From NCBI RefSeq assembly GCF_001657475.1, contig NZ_LXEY01000014.1, positions 62,001 through 126,000 on the forward strand: 64,000 nucleotides of DNA, in the 5' to 3' direction. This document shows positions 9,225 through 19,082 of this stretch, piece after piece. Position 1 is the first letter of the stretch; each line of letters begins with the position of its first letter. This DNA is from Enteractinococcus helveticum (lineage in GTDB: Bacteria > Actinomycetota > Actinomycetes > Actinomycetales > Micrococcaceae). The position numbers were made by a program, and so were the translations under genes. The notes under the pieces are model-generated. The model did no database searches. It was not told where the DNA came from and saw nothing but the letters and a program-made list of their open reading frames with translations.

Positions 9225-10660
9225 TCAGCCACGGCAACAGTTTCGGGTTGCTCGGCGTGGGGCTTCGGGCGGAAGAAGATGGCTCCGATGACCGGAATGA
9301 GCATCAGCACTGCACCCCAGATCAGGGCGTTGTGCATGCCGGTCATCTGCGCGTCCAGTGGGTCTTCACCCTGGCCCGCGCCGACCACCGCGGCCACCGA
9401 CATGACGGTAATGTACAGGGCAGTACCACCGGCTGCGGCTACCTGCTGCAGCGTGGAAAAGATCGCCGAACCATGCTGATACAGCCCGCCCGGCAGCGCG
9501 GACAGCGCCGACGTCATTAACGGTCCCATCATCATTCCGATGCCTACTGCCATCAGAATATTCCACAAAATCACCGACCACAGGGGACTTTGTGTATGCA
9601 GAGTCACCATGCCCCACAGGCCGGTCGCTGCAATCAGCGAACCGGGGATCAGCAGTGGGCGGGCGCCGACGGCGTCGAACATGCGTCCCACAAAGATACC
9701 CAGCACACCCATCAGCACGCCCGAGGGCAGCATAACCATGCCGGCAACCTGGGCGTCAAAGCCCAGGACCTGTTGGATGTAAATGGGCAGCACAATAAAC
9801 GTGCCGAACATGGCCATTGAGGAAATGATGGTCAGCATGATGGCAAATGCGTAGGTTGGCACGGCGAAGACGCGGATGTTGAGAAACGCGTTCTGGCCCA
9901 GGGTCAGCTGGCGCAACACGAAGATGATCAGGCAGGTGCCACCGATGACCAGTGGGATCCAGGCCGGAATGAACGCCACCCCGCGGGCGGCTTCACCCAG
10001 TGAGCTCAGCCCATAGATCAGGCCAGAGAAACCGACGGCGGACAAGATGACCGAGAGGATATCCAGTTGCATGGCTCGGGTTTCGGTGATGTTGCGCATC
10101 AGCGCCCCGCCGATTACCAGGGTGAGGACGGCGATGGGCAGCACGGTCCAGAACATCCAGCGCCAGTCGAGCTGTTCCAAAATGATGCCACCCACGGTTG
10201 GGCCCAGGGCCGGTGCGGCTGAGATGACCATGCCGACGATTCCCATCACGCGGCCGCGCTTTTCAAACGGCACCAGGTTTAACACGGTGGTCATCAGCAG
10301 TGGCATCATGATGGCTGTGCCGATGGCCTGGATGACACGACCGACCACCAAGAGCAAGAAGACCGGTGCCATGGCTGCCACAACGGTGCCGATGGTAAAA
10401 ATGGCCATCGCGGCCAGGTAGACGCTGCGGATCCTGAACCGGGTCAGGATCCAGCCGGTGGTGGGAATGATCACGGCCATGGTGAGCATAAACGCGGTGG
10501 TGACCCATTGGACGGTGGCTTCGGTGATGTTGAACTCAACCATGAGCCGGGGCAGTGCCACCGACATGATGGTTTCGTTGAGGATGACCACGAACGCGGC
10601 GACCGACAGGATAGCGATCACGCGAAACGGGCTAGCGGGTTGCGTCGTGGGTTGGGACAT
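9221..10660 (-). CDS. DHA2-family MFS drug exporter (EmrB/QacA type)
   Basis: The 479-residue membrane protein has about 14 hydrophobic helices. Motif C, typical of exporters, is seen in GPTVGGIILEQLDWRWMFW (about residues 150-170). Motif A lies around GWILTRFRIRSVYLAAM. This fits the 14-helix DHA2 group of proton-driven multidrug exporters, such as LmrB. The substrate is unknown. The ATG at 10660 is preceded by AAAGGT. A regulator gene of the TetR or MarR type, common beside such exporters, is absent here. Confidence 0.88.
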   Translation of the reverse strand: MSQPTTQPASPFRVIAILSVAAFVVILNETIMSVALPRLMVEFNITEATVQWVTTAFMLTMAVIIPTTGWILTRFRIRSVYLAAMAIFTIGTVVAAMAPVFLLLVVGRVIQAIGTAIMMPLLMTTVLNLVPFEKRGRVMGIVGMVISAAPALGPTVGGIILEQLDWRWMFWTVLPIAVLTLVIGGALMRNITETRAMQLDILSVILSAVGFSGLIYGLSSLGEAARGVAFIPAWIPLVIGGTCLIIFVLRQLTLGQNAFLNIRVFAVPTYAFAIMLTIISSMAMFGTFIVLPIYIQQVLGFDAQVAGMVMLPSGVLMGVLGIFVGRMFDAVGARPLLIPGSLIAATGLWGMVTLHTQSPLWSVILWNILMAVGIGMMMGPLMTSALSALPGGLYQHGSAIFSTLQQVAAAGGTALYITVMSVAAVVGAGQGEDPLDAQMTGMHNALIWGAVLMLIPVIGAIFFRPKPHAEQPETVAVAD

Positions 10661-10764
10661 GACCGCACTGACCTTTCAGCAGGTGTAAGAAATGACAAAA
10701 AGGTACCCACCGGGTGTGGTGAGTACATTGAAGGCGGTGAACCCTGCCAGAAGTTGTGCAGGCC

Positions 10765-10783
10765 TCGTCAGGGAGCCTGACGA
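10765..10783. terminator. Short perfect hairpin between two MFS genes
   Basis: TCGTCAGG (10765-10772), a three-base loop and CCTGACGA (10776-10783) form a perfect 8-bp stem just downstream of the MFS gene that ends at 10815 on the minus strand. There is no T-run, so termination is inferred from position. Confidence 0.45.
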
Positions 10784-10814
10784 AAGTTCACCCCTTGATC
10801 CAACACGAAAACCG

Positions 10815-12170
10815 CTAATCCTGCAAATCTTTGCCCGTGGTCTCGGGTGCCAGGATGAACATGGCGACGACGGCCAGCACCACCGTGGCCGCTGCGAAGG
10901 TAAATGCCCCGGTCAGTCCGAAGGCCGGGACGAGGTGGGTGACGAAGATCAGCGGCCCGATGCCCGCTGAGATGCGCGATACCGCCGATGCCCAGCCGAA
11001 GCCCGAGGACCGCAGGCTTGTGGGGTAGAGCTCCGAGGCGTAGGCGTACATGACCGGGATGGCGATCTGGATGATCAGCCCGTAGACCAGCACCAGCGGG
11101 AGCACAGCAGCCGGGACGTGAAGGAATGCCGCGACGATGACCAACAGAATGGAGCCGGTGACTGCCGCGACGGATAGCAGGGGTTTGCGGCCGGTGGTCT
11201 CAACCAGCACGGTGGCGATCAGTGCACCCACCAGGCCGATGGCGGCCATGCCACCGGTGGTCAGAAATGCCTGAGTTTGGGCAAAACCGGCGTCCATGAG
11301 GAAGGTTGGCAGCCACTGCAGGGAGACGTAATAGACGAACATGACGGTCAAAAACAATAGCCAGATGGCCAGGGTTGTGCGCCAGGAAAACGACCAGACG
11401 CGTCGGAGTTGGTCGATGACGGCGCCGGCCGACATTTTGGGAATGTCTTGCATTGTGTCGAGTCGGTAGGCCACGGGTTGGGCACCGGTGGCCTTGACGA
11501 GTCCATCGATGACCTCGCGCGCCTTATCGTGTTGGTTCGTTCGGATCAGGAACATGGGCGATTCGGGGATCCACAGGCGCACAAAGATCAGCAGGATGGC
11601 CGGTAAGACCATGACCAGTAGTGGTGGACGCCAGTCGGCCCAGATGGTCACAAGCCACGCGGAGACGAACCCGGCCAGCGCGGCACCGACCGGCCACCAG
11701 GCGTCCATGGCGGTGAGTACTCGGCCGCGGTGTTTGCGCGGGGTAAATTCCCCCACCAGGGCATAATCGACCGGGATCGCTCCACCTAATCCGAAGCCGG
11801 CCAGAAATCGCAGGATGGCAAAGACCACCAGGTTGGGCGCAAAGACTCCGGCGATCGTGAAGGCCGCGAACACGGCGATGGTCGCCGAAAATGCGGCTTT
11901 GCGACCGATGCGGTCGGCGATGGTCGCCCATACGAAGGCGCCCAGGGCCATGCCCAGCAAGTTGGCCGTCCCAATCCAGGCTGCTTGGCCAGGTGCTAGG
12001 TTCCATTCTTCGGATAACAATGGGATGAGGACCCCATTGAGGGAAACATCCCAGGCATCGAACATGAAACCCAGGCCGCCGATAATAAAAATGCGGCCCT
12101 GGACATTCCATTTCCACGGAAGAGACTGAACGACTTCGCTGCCGGATGGCACGTATTGGGTTTGGCTCAC
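10815..12170 (-). CDS. MFS transporter, sugar/metabolite-symporter type
   Basis: The product has 451 residues and 12 expected membrane helices. Motif A reads DRIGRKAAF after helix 2, and the second-half copy reads ETTGRKPLL. The segment ELYPTSLRSSGFGWASAVSRI before the last helices is typical of the sugar-porter and metabolite:H+ symporter branches. It is probably an importer for an organic acid or sugar; the substrate cannot be told. The start is GTG at 12170, preceded by GAAGGT. It follows no obvious catabolic gene. Confidence 0.87.
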   Translation of the reverse strand: MSQTQYVPSGSEVVQSLPWKWNVQGRIFIIGGLGFMFDAWDVSLNGVLIPLLSEEWNLAPGQAAWIGTANLLGMALGAFVWATIADRIGRKAAFSATIAVFAAFTIAGVFAPNLVVFAILRFLAGFGLGGAIPVDYALVGEFTPRKHRGRVLTAMDAWWPVGAALAGFVSAWLVTIWADWRPPLLVMVLPAILLIFVRLWIPESPMFLIRTNQHDKAREVIDGLVKATGAQPVAYRLDTMQDIPKMSAGAVIDQLRRVWSFSWRTTLAIWLLFLTVMFVYYVSLQWLPTFLMDAGFAQTQAFLTTGGMAAIGLVGALIATVLVETTGRKPLLSVAAVTGSILLVIVAAFLHVPAAVLPLVLVYGLIIQIAIPVMYAYASELYPTSLRSSGFGWASAVSRISAGIGPLIFVTHLVPAFGLTGAFTFAAATVVLAVVAMFILAPETTGKDLQD

Positions 12171-12246
12171 ACCTTCATCGTAATCCGCCGGAGCATAGCC
12201 CGCAGATGGTGTGCGTTACGAATACTTGAGAATGCGCGCAATAGTC

Positions 12247-13002
12247 TTATTCTGCGGGCGCGACGGCGGCCGTAAAGATCTCCAGCGCTCGTTGGGTGGC
12301 GGCGTCGTTGAATTGCTGCTCGGCGTCGTCTTCGAGTTCATCGGCAATAACCTGCGGGGGATAGGCTGCCGCGTAGCGCAGGAAGATGTCATTGGAGACG
12401 ACGTCGATCATGCGCCCAGTGAGCTGATTGGACGCCACGACCTGCCAGGTGTGGACCTCAACTGGGCGGCCGCCAGCTTCTGCGGAGGTGACGTCGTGTG
12501 CGATCGCGTTTTCGTATTCTTCAACGCACGAGGTGTCAGTGTGTTCGTACGCTTCGTGGAGTTGTGCTGAGCTGGCGTCGTCGTTGGCGTAAAACATGGT
12601 GACGGTTTCTCCGCTGGAGTGCTCATCCAAATTGGCGTCTGTCTCAAAGGTCGCGCGCACACTGGCGGGCTGGGCATCCAGCAGGAGGGTATATTGTGCG
12701 GCACCGGCTTGCTGACAGAGGTCTGGGTCCTCGGTGCCAGATAATGCAGAAGCCATCGCGTAAATATCCGGCCACTGTTCTTCCATGGTCATGACCTGGG
12801 TGACATCAAAATCGGTTTCCAAGGTCTCCGCGAGTGCGGTTTCTTGTGGGGTTTCTGCGGGTGCTTCAGGGACATCCAGATCCGATTGGCCACCCCCGCC
12901 GTTGGGGGATTCGGCGTCATCGGAGGAACAACCGGCCAATAGTAGACCGGCGGTCAGGCCGATTGCGGTGGCACGAAGCAGAAAGGAACCAGAGATCGTC
13001 AT
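12247..13002 (-). CDS. Secreted lipoprotein of unknown function
   Basis: The N-terminus (residues 1-25) is a lipoprotein signal peptide ending in the lipobox LAGC. A Ser/Gly/Asp-rich linker follows, as in surface-exposed actinobacterial lipoproteins. The remaining 200 residues are acidic and have two further Cys residues (in DLCQQA and DTSCVEE), which may be disulfide-bonded. I recognise no family. It is monocistronic, with clear gaps on both sides. Confidence 0.75.
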   Translation of the reverse strand: MTISGSFLLRATAIGLTAGLLLAGCSSDDAESPNGGGGQSDLDVPEAPAETPQETALAETLETDFDVTQVMTMEEQWPDIYAMASALSGTEDPDLCQQAGAAQYTLLLDAQPASVRATFETDANLDEHSSGETVTMFYANDDASSAQLHEAYEHTDTSCVEEYENAIAHDVTSAEAGGRPVEVHTWQVVASNQLTGRMIDVVSNDIFLRYAAAYPPQVIADELEDDAEQQFNDAATQRALEIFTAAVAPAE

Positions 13003-13070
13003 GTCTTCAGTCTAAACACTGCGCGCAGGTGAAGCTGACAGTGCGAACCGGGCCCGGCTGTGTCAGGGGT

Positions 13071-13574
13071 TTATGGTTCGATGATGCGCTCGGAGGTGTC
13101 GTGGGCTGGGCGCAGGTTGCCAATGTCGCTGAGCCGTAACGGGGTGAAGTGCCCGGAGGTTTCGGCCTCGATGACGCGGGCGGTGACGCAGACGTGGTCG
13201 CCGCCGTCGTCCAGCATGGAAATTTGTTCCACGATCATGCGATTTGGCAGCGCCGTAAGCAATGGCACCTCGTGGCGCATCTCGACTTCGAGCCCGGCGA
13301 ATTTGTCGGTGTGTTGGCCGGATATGGTCGCAAAGTGTTCGGCCCATGCGAGGTCATCTTGGGCGAGGAAATGCACGGCGAACCGGTTGGCCAGCAGCCC
13401 GATCTTATAGGTGTGGTTGGCCTTGGACAACCAGATGTTGTAGTGCTGGGGCTTCATGCTGGCCTGGGTGTGATAGCTCACCAGGCACCCGGCACGAACG
13501 TTTTCTGCCGCGGTCGTGACGACGATCAACGACGTGTTTTCTGAGCTCATCAGGGTGGCAAAGGGATTACTCAT
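13071..13574 (-). CDS. Flavin-reductase-like (split-barrel) domain protein
   Basis: The start is set at ATG 13574, because the longer reading upstream is only the shadow of the neighbouring gene. The 167-residue protein has the flavin-reductase-like FMN-binding barrel. Typical features are the early SSENTSLIVVTTAAENVRAG strand pair, CLVSYHTQAS, the LLANRFAVHFLAQDD stretch and a late VIEQISMLDDGGDH strand. Such proteins bind FMN and either reduce free flavin with NAD(P)H or use it otherwise. It overlaps the RibD-C reductase gene by 8 bases, so the two are translationally coupled and may act together. Confidence 0.75.
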   Translation of the reverse strand: MSNPFATLMSSENTSLIVVTTAAENVRAGCLVSYHTQASMKPQHYNIWLSKANHTYKIGLLANRFAVHFLAQDDLAWAEHFATISGQHTDKFAGLEVEMRHEVPLLTALPNRMIVEQISMLDDGGDHVCVTARVIEAETSGHFTPLRLSDIGNLRPAHDTSERIIEP

Positions 13575-14331
13575 GGTTGGGATCCTCGTCTCGGAGGGCT
13601 TCGTAGCGCAAGAACAGGGTGTGATCTTCGCCCATGACGTGTTGGAGTTGAAACCGGCTGATGCCCGCGCCGTCGGGCCTGAGACTGACCGGCAGATTAT
13701 CGCCACCCATGACCGGGGCGATCGATAATAATAGCTCATCGAGCCGATCGGCGGCCACGAGCTCGCCTAATAGGGTCGGCCCACCTTCACACAACACGAC
13801 CTGATAGCCGCGTTGGGCAAAAGCCTGCAGTGCGGCGTCGGGCTCAACACGATCTTTGCCGGCAAAGATGATCTCGGCGTGCTGTTGTGCTTCAGCCAGT
13901 GCAGCAGGATCGGCTGACTCACCGGTGATGATCATTGTCTTGGCGTGCTCCGGTGCTTCGCGAAATAGTTTGAGTTTCCAATTCAGTTCCAGACTGCCAC
14001 TGACGATCGCCACCGGGGGAGTGGGCGGTTTGCCCGCTGCTTGGCGTGCGGCCATGGCTTCATCGGATAATCGCACCAGCCCATAGCCCTCTTTTCGGAC
14101 CGTCTCTGCTCCGACCAGCACGACATCGGCGATTTGGCGCATCCGTCGAAAGAGATCTTGGTCGACGTCGGTGGATAACGCGCCGACCTTGCCGCCAATG
14201 GCCGCGGTACCATCCAGGCCCGCGACCATGTGTCCAGCGACCCAGCATTCATGGCGCGGAGCACTGCGGTCCACCGCCAGATAGGTGGCCATTGGGTCAT
14301 CTAAGGTGTTGCCAGGTGAAAGAATTTTCAT
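13567..14331 (-). CDS. RibD C-terminal-type pyrimidine reductase family protein
   Basis: ATG 14331 is chosen because it gives a normal N-terminus (MKILSPGN). The 254-residue protein has the dihydrofolate-reductase-like fold of RibD_C. Hallmarks are ADVVLVGAETVRKEGYG (NADPH and substrate loop), VAIVSGSLEL, and VVLCEGGPTLLGEL near residue 180. The family reduces the ribosyl pyrimidine intermediate of riboflavin synthesis, but stand-alone actinobacterial copies have uncertain roles. No deaminase domain or other rib gene is near. The stop overlaps the start of the flavin-reductase-like gene. Confidence 0.82.
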   Translation of the reverse strand: MKILSPGNTLDDPMATYLAVDRSAPRHECWVAGHMVAGLDGTAAIGGKVGALSTDVDQDLFRRMRQIADVVLVGAETVRKEGYGLVRLSDEAMAARQAAGKPPTPPVAIVSGSLELNWKLKLFREAPEHAKTMIITGESADPAALAEAQQHAEIIFAGKDRVEPDAALQAFAQRGYQVVLCEGGPTLLGELVAADRLDELLLSIAPVMGGDNLPVSLRPDGAGISRFQLQHVMGEDHTLFLRYEALRDEDPNHE

Positions 14332-14476
14332 GCTGCCAGTGTACGAATCCGGCCTGGGTACTGTCTGTGCTTGACCAACGCCCAATCATCCTGATCTCAC
14401 GTAAGCGAAGCGTCTGGTAAAGGACTCGTTCTACAACCAAACGAACGGGGCACGTATGGGCCAAAAGTCTGCTGCC

Positions 14477-14516
14477 CTACTATTGGGAAAATCCGCGTGC
14501 ATTTTCCCAATAGTAG
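14477..14516. terminator. Perfect 16-bp inverted repeat downstream of gatB
   Basis: CTACTATTGGGAAAAT at 14477-14492 is exactly complementary to ATTTTCCCAATAGTAG at 14501-14516, with an 8-base loop. It sits about 20 bases after the gatB stop on the minus strand, where a terminator of the gat operon would be expected. There is no T-run after the stem on either strand, so it may be a U-less terminator of the kind proposed in Actinobacteria. Confidence 0.6.
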
Positions 14517-14535
14517 AACAGTGTTGAAGAAAGAG

Positions 14536-16044
14536 TTACGTATTCCCCAGCCCGAGTTTTTCGAATAACAATTGACGGACCCGCCCGGCATCGGCCTTGC
14601 CGCCGGTGGCTTGCATGACCGGCCCAATTAACGCACCGATCGCCTGGGTCTTGCCGGCTTGAACTTTTGCCACCACATCCGGGTTGGAGGCAATCGCAAC
14701 ATCGATCGCGGCGGTCAGTGCGGCGTCATCGGAGACGACCGCCAGCGAACGTGAAGCGACCACCTCGGCCGGACTGCCCTCGCCGTCGGCCACATGCCCT
14801 AGCACCTGGCGGGCCAGGCGGTCATTGATCGTGCCAGCGGTGATCAGGATTTCAAGCTCAACTACGTGTTGCGGGGTAATGCCTAGCTCGGTGACACCGG
14901 TGTCGGTGGCATTGGCCAGGCGGGCGATTTCACCCATCCACCATTTCCCGGCGGCAGCGGGGGAGGCCCCGGCGGTAATGGTCTGTTCGACAACATCCAG
15001 GGCATCGGCATTGACTATATCCCGGAAGGCTGCATCCGATAATCCCCATTGAGCTTTGAGTCGGTGACGACGAGCCGCGGGCAGCTCGGGAAGCTGTGCG
15101 GCCAACTGGTCAAGCCAGGCCTGGTCCACCACGATGGGTACCAGGTCAGGTTCGGGGAAGTAACGGTAATCATCGGCATCGGATTTAGTCCGGCCCGGCG
15201 TCGTCGTCCGAGTTTCTTCCTGCCAGTGCCGGGTCTGTTGGATGACCGGTTCGCCGACACTCAGGATCGCGGCCTGGCGGCGAATTTCGTACTCCACCGC
15301 ATGACCGATCGCGCGCAGCGAGTTCACGTTTTTGGTTTCGGTGCGGGTACCGAATTGTTTGGCGCCCTTGGGCATCAGCGAGACGTTGGCATCGCAGCGC
15401 AGGTTGCCGCGTTCCATGCGGGCATCCGAGATGCCCAGGGCCAGCACAATATCGCGGATGGTTTGGACATAAGCCCGGGCAAGTTCGGGTGCGCGGTCGC
15501 CGGCGCCTGGAATCGGTTTTGACACGATCTCAATGAGGGGCACCCCGGCGCGGTTCAGATCCACCAGCGCGTGCGAGGCCGCATGAATGCGGCCGGATTC
15601 GCCCACGTGGGTCAGCTTGCCGGCGTCCTCTTCTAAGTGGGCGCGTTCGATGTCGACCCGAAATACGGTGCCGTCCTCCAGCTCGACGTCGACCCAACCG
15701 TTTTGGGCGATCGCCTGTTCGTACTGCGAGGTCTGAAAGTTCTTGGGCAGATCCGGGTAGAAATAGTGCTTGCGCGCAAATTCCGAGCGCGGCGCGATGG
15801 TGCAATTCAACGCCAACCCGAGTTTGATGGCGGATTCGACCGCGGTGCGATTGACCACCGGCAGCACGCCCGGCATGCCAAGGTCCACCTCGGTGACATT
15901 CGTGTTGGGCTCATCTCCGAACGCATTGGGGGCTTCCGAGAACATTTTGGTTGCCGTATTGAGTTCCACGTGGATTTCAAGCCCGAGCACCGGATCGAAT
16001 TGCGCCACGGCATCGGCAAAGGGCAGCGTGGTAGTTGCGGTCAT
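14536..16044 (-). CDS. gatB: Asp-tRNA(Asn)/Glu-tRNA(Gln) amidotransferase subunit B
   Basis: GatB is the tRNA-binding kinase subunit of the GatCAB complex, which turns misacylated Glu-tRNA(Gln) and Asp-tRNA(Asn) into the correct amide forms. The 502-residue product begins with the cradle-domain signature [19 protein letters not shown]. It continues with [19 protein letters not shown] and the [11 protein letters not shown] stretch. The C-terminus (about 350-500) is the YqeY-like tail domain that holds tRNA. The start ATG overlaps the gatA stop (ATGA) and has AAGGAG inside the end of gatA. It is the last gene of the operon. Confidence 0.97.
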   Translation of the reverse strand: MTATTTLPFADAVAQFDPVLGLEIHVELNTATKMFSEAPNAFGDEPNTNVTEVDLGMPGVLPVVNRTAVESAIKLGLALNCTIAPRSEFARKHYFYPDLPKNFQTSQYEQAIAQNGWVDVELEDGTVFRVDIERAHLEEDAGKLTHVGESGRIHAASHALVDLNRAGVPLIEIVSKPIPGAGDRAPELARAYVQTIRDIVLALGISDARMERGNLRCDANVSLMPKGAKQFGTRTETKNVNSLRAIGHAVEYEIRRQAAILSVGEPVIQQTRHWQEETRTTTPGRTKSDADDYRYFPEPDLVPIVVDQAWLDQLAAQLPELPAARRHRLKAQWGLSDAAFRDIVNADALDVVEQTITAGASPAAAGKWWMGEIARLANATDTGVTELGITPQHVVELEILITAGTINDRLARQVLGHVADGEGSPAEVVASRSLAVVSDDAALTAAIDVAIASNPDVVAKVQAGKTQAIGALIGPVMQATGGKADAGRVRQLLFEKLGLGNT

Positions 16045-17585
16045 GAACGAGCTCCTTGTACGCGCGGAACCTCGGGGGCGAGGTCGTAAAACGGCTTGCC
16101 AAGATCGGCCTCGACCAGCGACTCAATGGCCGCGGCCACCCGGTAGATCCTGGCATCGGATTTCGCCGGGCCTTGAATGTGCAAACCGACCGGCATGCCA
16201 TGTTCAGCGGTGCCAGCCGGAATCGAGATCGCCGGGATCCCCGCAAGATTTGCCGGAATAGTGACGACGTCGTTGAGATACATGGTCAACGGGTTCTCCA
16301 ACTGATCACCCAGACGCACGGCCACCGTCGGCGTCGTCGGGGAAACCATCACATCAACGTGTTCAAACGCGTCGTGCAGATCCTTGATAACCAGGGTGCG
16401 GATCCGCTGCGCGGTGCCATAATAGGCATCCACATACCCGGCCGACAGGGCAAAGGTGCCCAAAATGATGCGGCGCTTGGCCTCATCACCAAAACCAGCA
16501 GCCCTGGTGGCGGCCATCACCTCGGCCACGGTGCCACCACCCTCGGGGACCACCCGTTTGCCGTAGCGCACCCCGTCAAAACGCGCCAAATTCGACGACA
16601 CTTCCGAGGGCACAATCAAATAATAGGCGTGCAGGGCGTAGGGCATGTGCGGGCATTCGACCGTGGTAACGTCAGCCCCGGCCTTACGCAACATGTCCAA
16701 GGTTTCCTGGAATTTCTCCCAAATACCGTCGGTAAAACCCGGGCCCTGTAACTCCTGCAGCACCCCGATGCGCAGCCCAGATAAGTCGTGACGCTTGGTC
16801 GCCTCCAGCAGCGTATCCCACTGGGTATGCAGCGATGTGGAGTCCTTCGGATCGTGCCCGGCAATCAGCTCGTGCAGCGCGGCCGCATCGGCGGTGGTCC
16901 GGGCGACCGGGCCAATCTGGTCCAGCGACGACGCCATGGCAATCAAACCGTAGCGAGATACCGACCCGTACGTTGGCTTGGCGCCGACCGTTCCGGTAAA
17001 CGCCGCCGGCTCGCGAATCGACCCACCCGTGTCACTGCCCAGGGCCAGCGGTGCCATAAAGGCCCCGACCGCAGCGGCCGAACCACCACCGGAACCACCC
17101 GGGGCACGGTGCAGATCCCACGGATTGCGAGTCACCCCGTAGGCCGAGTACTCAGTGGTAGACCCCATCGCGAATTCATCGAGGTTCGTCTTGCCTAGAA
17201 TCGGCAGTTTCGCCGCCCGAATTGTGCGGATCACGGTGGCATCATAGGGCGGCATCCAGCCCTCTAAAATTTTCGACGCCGCCGTGGTGGGCTGGCCGAT
17301 CGTGACAATATTGTCTTTGATCGCAATCGGCACCCCGGCCAACGGGTGCAGCTCATCGGCTTCGGGGCCACCGGACGCACGGATCGCATCCACCTGCTCG
17401 GCCACGGCCATCGCTTCTGCTTCGTTGAGATGCAGAAACGCGTGAATGCCTTCTTCGGCCGTGCCGTCAATTGCTTTGATGCGGTCAAAATGCGCGCGCG
17501 TCAGCTTAACCGAGGTCAACGTCCCGGCCCGCAGGTGCTCGGCCATCTCTAAGGCCGTCAGTCGAATCATCTGCTCGGGGGTCAT
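16041..17585 (-). CDS. gatA: Asp-tRNA(Asn)/Glu-tRNA(Gln) amidotransferase subunit A
   Basis: GatA is the glutaminase subunit of GatCAB and supplies ammonia to GatB through a tunnel. The 514-residue product is an amidase-signature enzyme. The catalytic Lys lies in IAIKDNI (about residue 92), the cis-Ser in [11 protein letters not shown], and the nucleophile Ser in [13 protein letters not shown]. All of the triad is present. The start overlaps the gatC stop by 4 bases (ATGA) and the stop overlaps the gatB start in the same way, so the three genes are translationally coupled. Confidence 0.97.
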   Translation of the reverse strand: MTPEQMIRLTALEMAEHLRAGTLTSVKLTRAHFDRIKAIDGTAEEGIHAFLHLNEAEAMAVAEQVDAIRASGGPEADELHPLAGVPIAIKDNIVTIGQPTTAASKILEGWMPPYDATVIRTIRAAKLPILGKTNLDEFAMGSTTEYSAYGVTRNPWDLHRAPGGSGGGSAAAVGAFMAPLALGSDTGGSIREPAAFTGTVGAKPTYGSVSRYGLIAMASSLDQIGPVARTTADAAALHELIAGHDPKDSTSLHTQWDTLLEATKRHDLSGLRIGVLQELQGPGFTDGIWEKFQETLDMLRKAGADVTTVECPHMPYALHAYYLIVPSEVSSNLARFDGVRYGKRVVPEGGGTVAEVMAATRAAGFGDEAKRRIILGTFALSAGYVDAYYGTAQRIRTLVIKDLHDAFEHVDVMVSPTTPTVAVRLGDQLENPLTMYLNDVVTIPANLAGIPAISIPAGTAEHGMPVGLHIQGPAKSDARIYRVAAAIESLVEADLGKPFYDLAPEVPRVQGARS

Positions 17586-17887
17586 CGGTCATCCTCCGCA
17601 TGCAGAATGGCTGGCACCTTGAAGCGGCCAGCCTCGGCGTCGGGCGCACCGGATAGCGCCTCTTGTTGACTCAGTACCGGCCCGACGACGTCATCACGGT
17701 ACACATTCGTTAGGGCAATCGGATGCGAGGTCGGCATCACGTGTTCGGTGTCGACTTCTTGGACCTTGGCAACTGAGTCGAGGATCTTACTGACTTCCTG
17801 CGACATCCGGTTTAATTCTTCTTCGGTCAGATTCACATGAGCCAATTGGGCCAGGTGGGTGATCTGGTCCCGGGTCAGGTCAGACAT
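17582..17887 (-). CDS. gatC: Asp-tRNA(Asn)/Glu-tRNA(Gln) amidotransferase subunit C
   Basis: This 101-residue protein is the small belt subunit that holds GatA and GatB together. It has the family N-terminus [22 protein letters not shown] and the later [15 protein letters not shown]. The first gene of the gatCAB operon, it is read from ATG 17887 with GGAG just upstream. Upstream lies about 210 bases before the divergent siderophore-interacting protein gene. Confidence 0.95.
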   Translation of the reverse strand: MSDLTRDQITHLAQLAHVNLTEEELNRMSQEVSKILDSVAKVQEVDTEHVMPTSHPIALTNVYRDDVVGPVLSQQEALSGAPDAEAGRFKVPAILHAEDDR

Positions 17888-18041
17888 GGCGCTCCTTCAC
17901 CTCGGGGGCTGTTGTGATGCCAGTGTAAACCCGTCGGGACCGTACAGGATAGGACCTGTGATATGTACAGCAGTTTTTCTTCAACTTGGCCCAGTTGAGA
18001 GCATTGTGCTCGCCGAGACTTCTCTTCACAATCGCGCGATC

Positions 18042-18055
18042 TGAGGCTAGCCTTA
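18042..18055. promoter_or_regulatory. Possible DtxR/IdeR-type iron box
   Basis: The palindrome AGGCTAGCCT (18044-18053), flanked by T and A, resembles the core of DtxR/IdeR boxes (AGGTTAGCCTAACCT type). An AT-rich stretch that could serve as a -10 follows at 18054-18062. It sits about 45 bases before a siderophore-interacting protein gene, where iron-dependent repression is expected. This is a match by eye to a known consensus and not a score. Confidence 0.45.
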
Positions 18056-18097
18056 TATATTAGGCAATAACCATGTGTTCTAATTCAAGGAGATTTC

Positions 18098-18973
18098 TTG
18101 ACTCAGCAGTCTGCTCGCGAAGCGAGCGCTCGTGTCCGCCGTCCACGTCAACGCCAAATGGTCATGGAGGTCGTCGACGTCGAGGAACTGTCGCCGACCT
18201 TTAAGCGCATCACATTCGGAGGTCCAGATTTCGACCTCTTTCAGGATTCCGAGGCGGTTGATAAATACGTCAAACTCCTGCTGCCGCAGAACCCTGACGC
18301 CGGGCTGGTACCACCATTTGATCTTGATGAGCTGCGCAAAACCCTGCCCAAAGATGAGATGCCCCTGCGCCGCACCTACACCGTGCACTCGGTCGATCAC
18401 GACGCCAAAACCCTGAAAATGGACTTTGTCATTCACGGTGCCGATGGGCTAGCAGGCCCCTGGGCTGATCAGGCCAAGGTCGGCGACCTGCTGCAATTCT
18501 CCGGTCCGGGCGGCAAATTCCAGCCCGATCCAGCAGCCGACTGGCACCTGCTGATCGGAGATGAGGCGGCGATTCCTGCCATTGGCGCCGCCCTGGCAGC
18601 GATGCCTGAGGACGCCGTGGGCCACGCGCTGATTGAGGTTGCGACCGGCGACGACGAATGGAACTTGACCGCCCCGAAAGGCGTAGAAGTCACCTGGTTG
18701 CACCGCGGTGGCCCCTTCACTCCCGAATCCACGGTGATCGAACAGGCCGTCAAGGCTCTCTCGTGGCGTGACGGACGCGTCCAGGCCTTTGTGCACGGCG
18801 AACGCGAGATCATGAAGTCCCTGCGCGTATACCTCAACGAAGAACGCGGCGTCGAACGGAGCGATATGTCGCTGTCGGCCTACTGGGCCTACGGTCGCGC
18901 CGAAGATGATTTCCAGGCCGAAAAGACATTGCCGATCGGCCAGATTTATCCAGAAGCTGGACTACAGTACTAG
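18098..18973 (+). CDS. Siderophore-interacting protein (FAD-dependent ferric reductase)
   Basis: The 291-residue protein belongs to the ViuB/SIP family, which reduces ferric siderophores in the cytoplasm to release iron. The FAD-binding motif reads RRTYTVHS (about residue 90), after an N-terminal barrel with SPTFKRITFGGPDF. The NAD(P)H domain has LLIGDEAAIPAIGAAL (about residues 151-167) and ends in SLSAYWAYGRAEDDF, both typical. The start is TTG at 18098, supported by AAGGAG at 18087-18092. No siderophore transporter lies beside it. The palindrome upstream suggests iron control. Confidence 0.93.
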   Translation: MTQQSAREASARVRRPRQRQMVMEVVDVEELSPTFKRITFGGPDFDLFQDSEAVDKYVKLLLPQNPDAGLVPPFDLDELRKTLPKDEMPLRRTYTVHSVDHDAKTLKMDFVIHGADGLAGPWADQAKVGDLLQFSGPGGKFQPDPAADWHLLIGDEAAIPAIGAALAAMPEDAVGHALIEVATGDDEWNLTAPKGVEVTWLHRGGPFTPESTVIEQAVKALSWRDGRVQAFVHGEREIMKSLRVYLNEERGVERSDMSLSAYWAYGRAEDDFQAEKTLPIGQIYPEAGLQY

Positions 18974-19022
18974 AGGCCTTCAGTCTGTAGTGACAACGCA
19001 ATGACCGTTGGCACATGACCAC

Positions 19023-19082
19023 AAACCGCGGAACCCCATCGAGATGCCTCAAGTGTGGCGTCTTGGTGGGGTTCGCGGTTTT
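19023..19082 (+). terminator. Terminator after the siderophore-interacting protein gene
   Basis: AAACCGCGGAACCCCA at 19023-19038 pairs with TGGGGTTCGCGGTTT (one bulged G), ending in TTTT at 19079-19082. The interior can also pair (AGATGCC with GGCGTCT), which makes one long stem. Confidence 0.7.
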
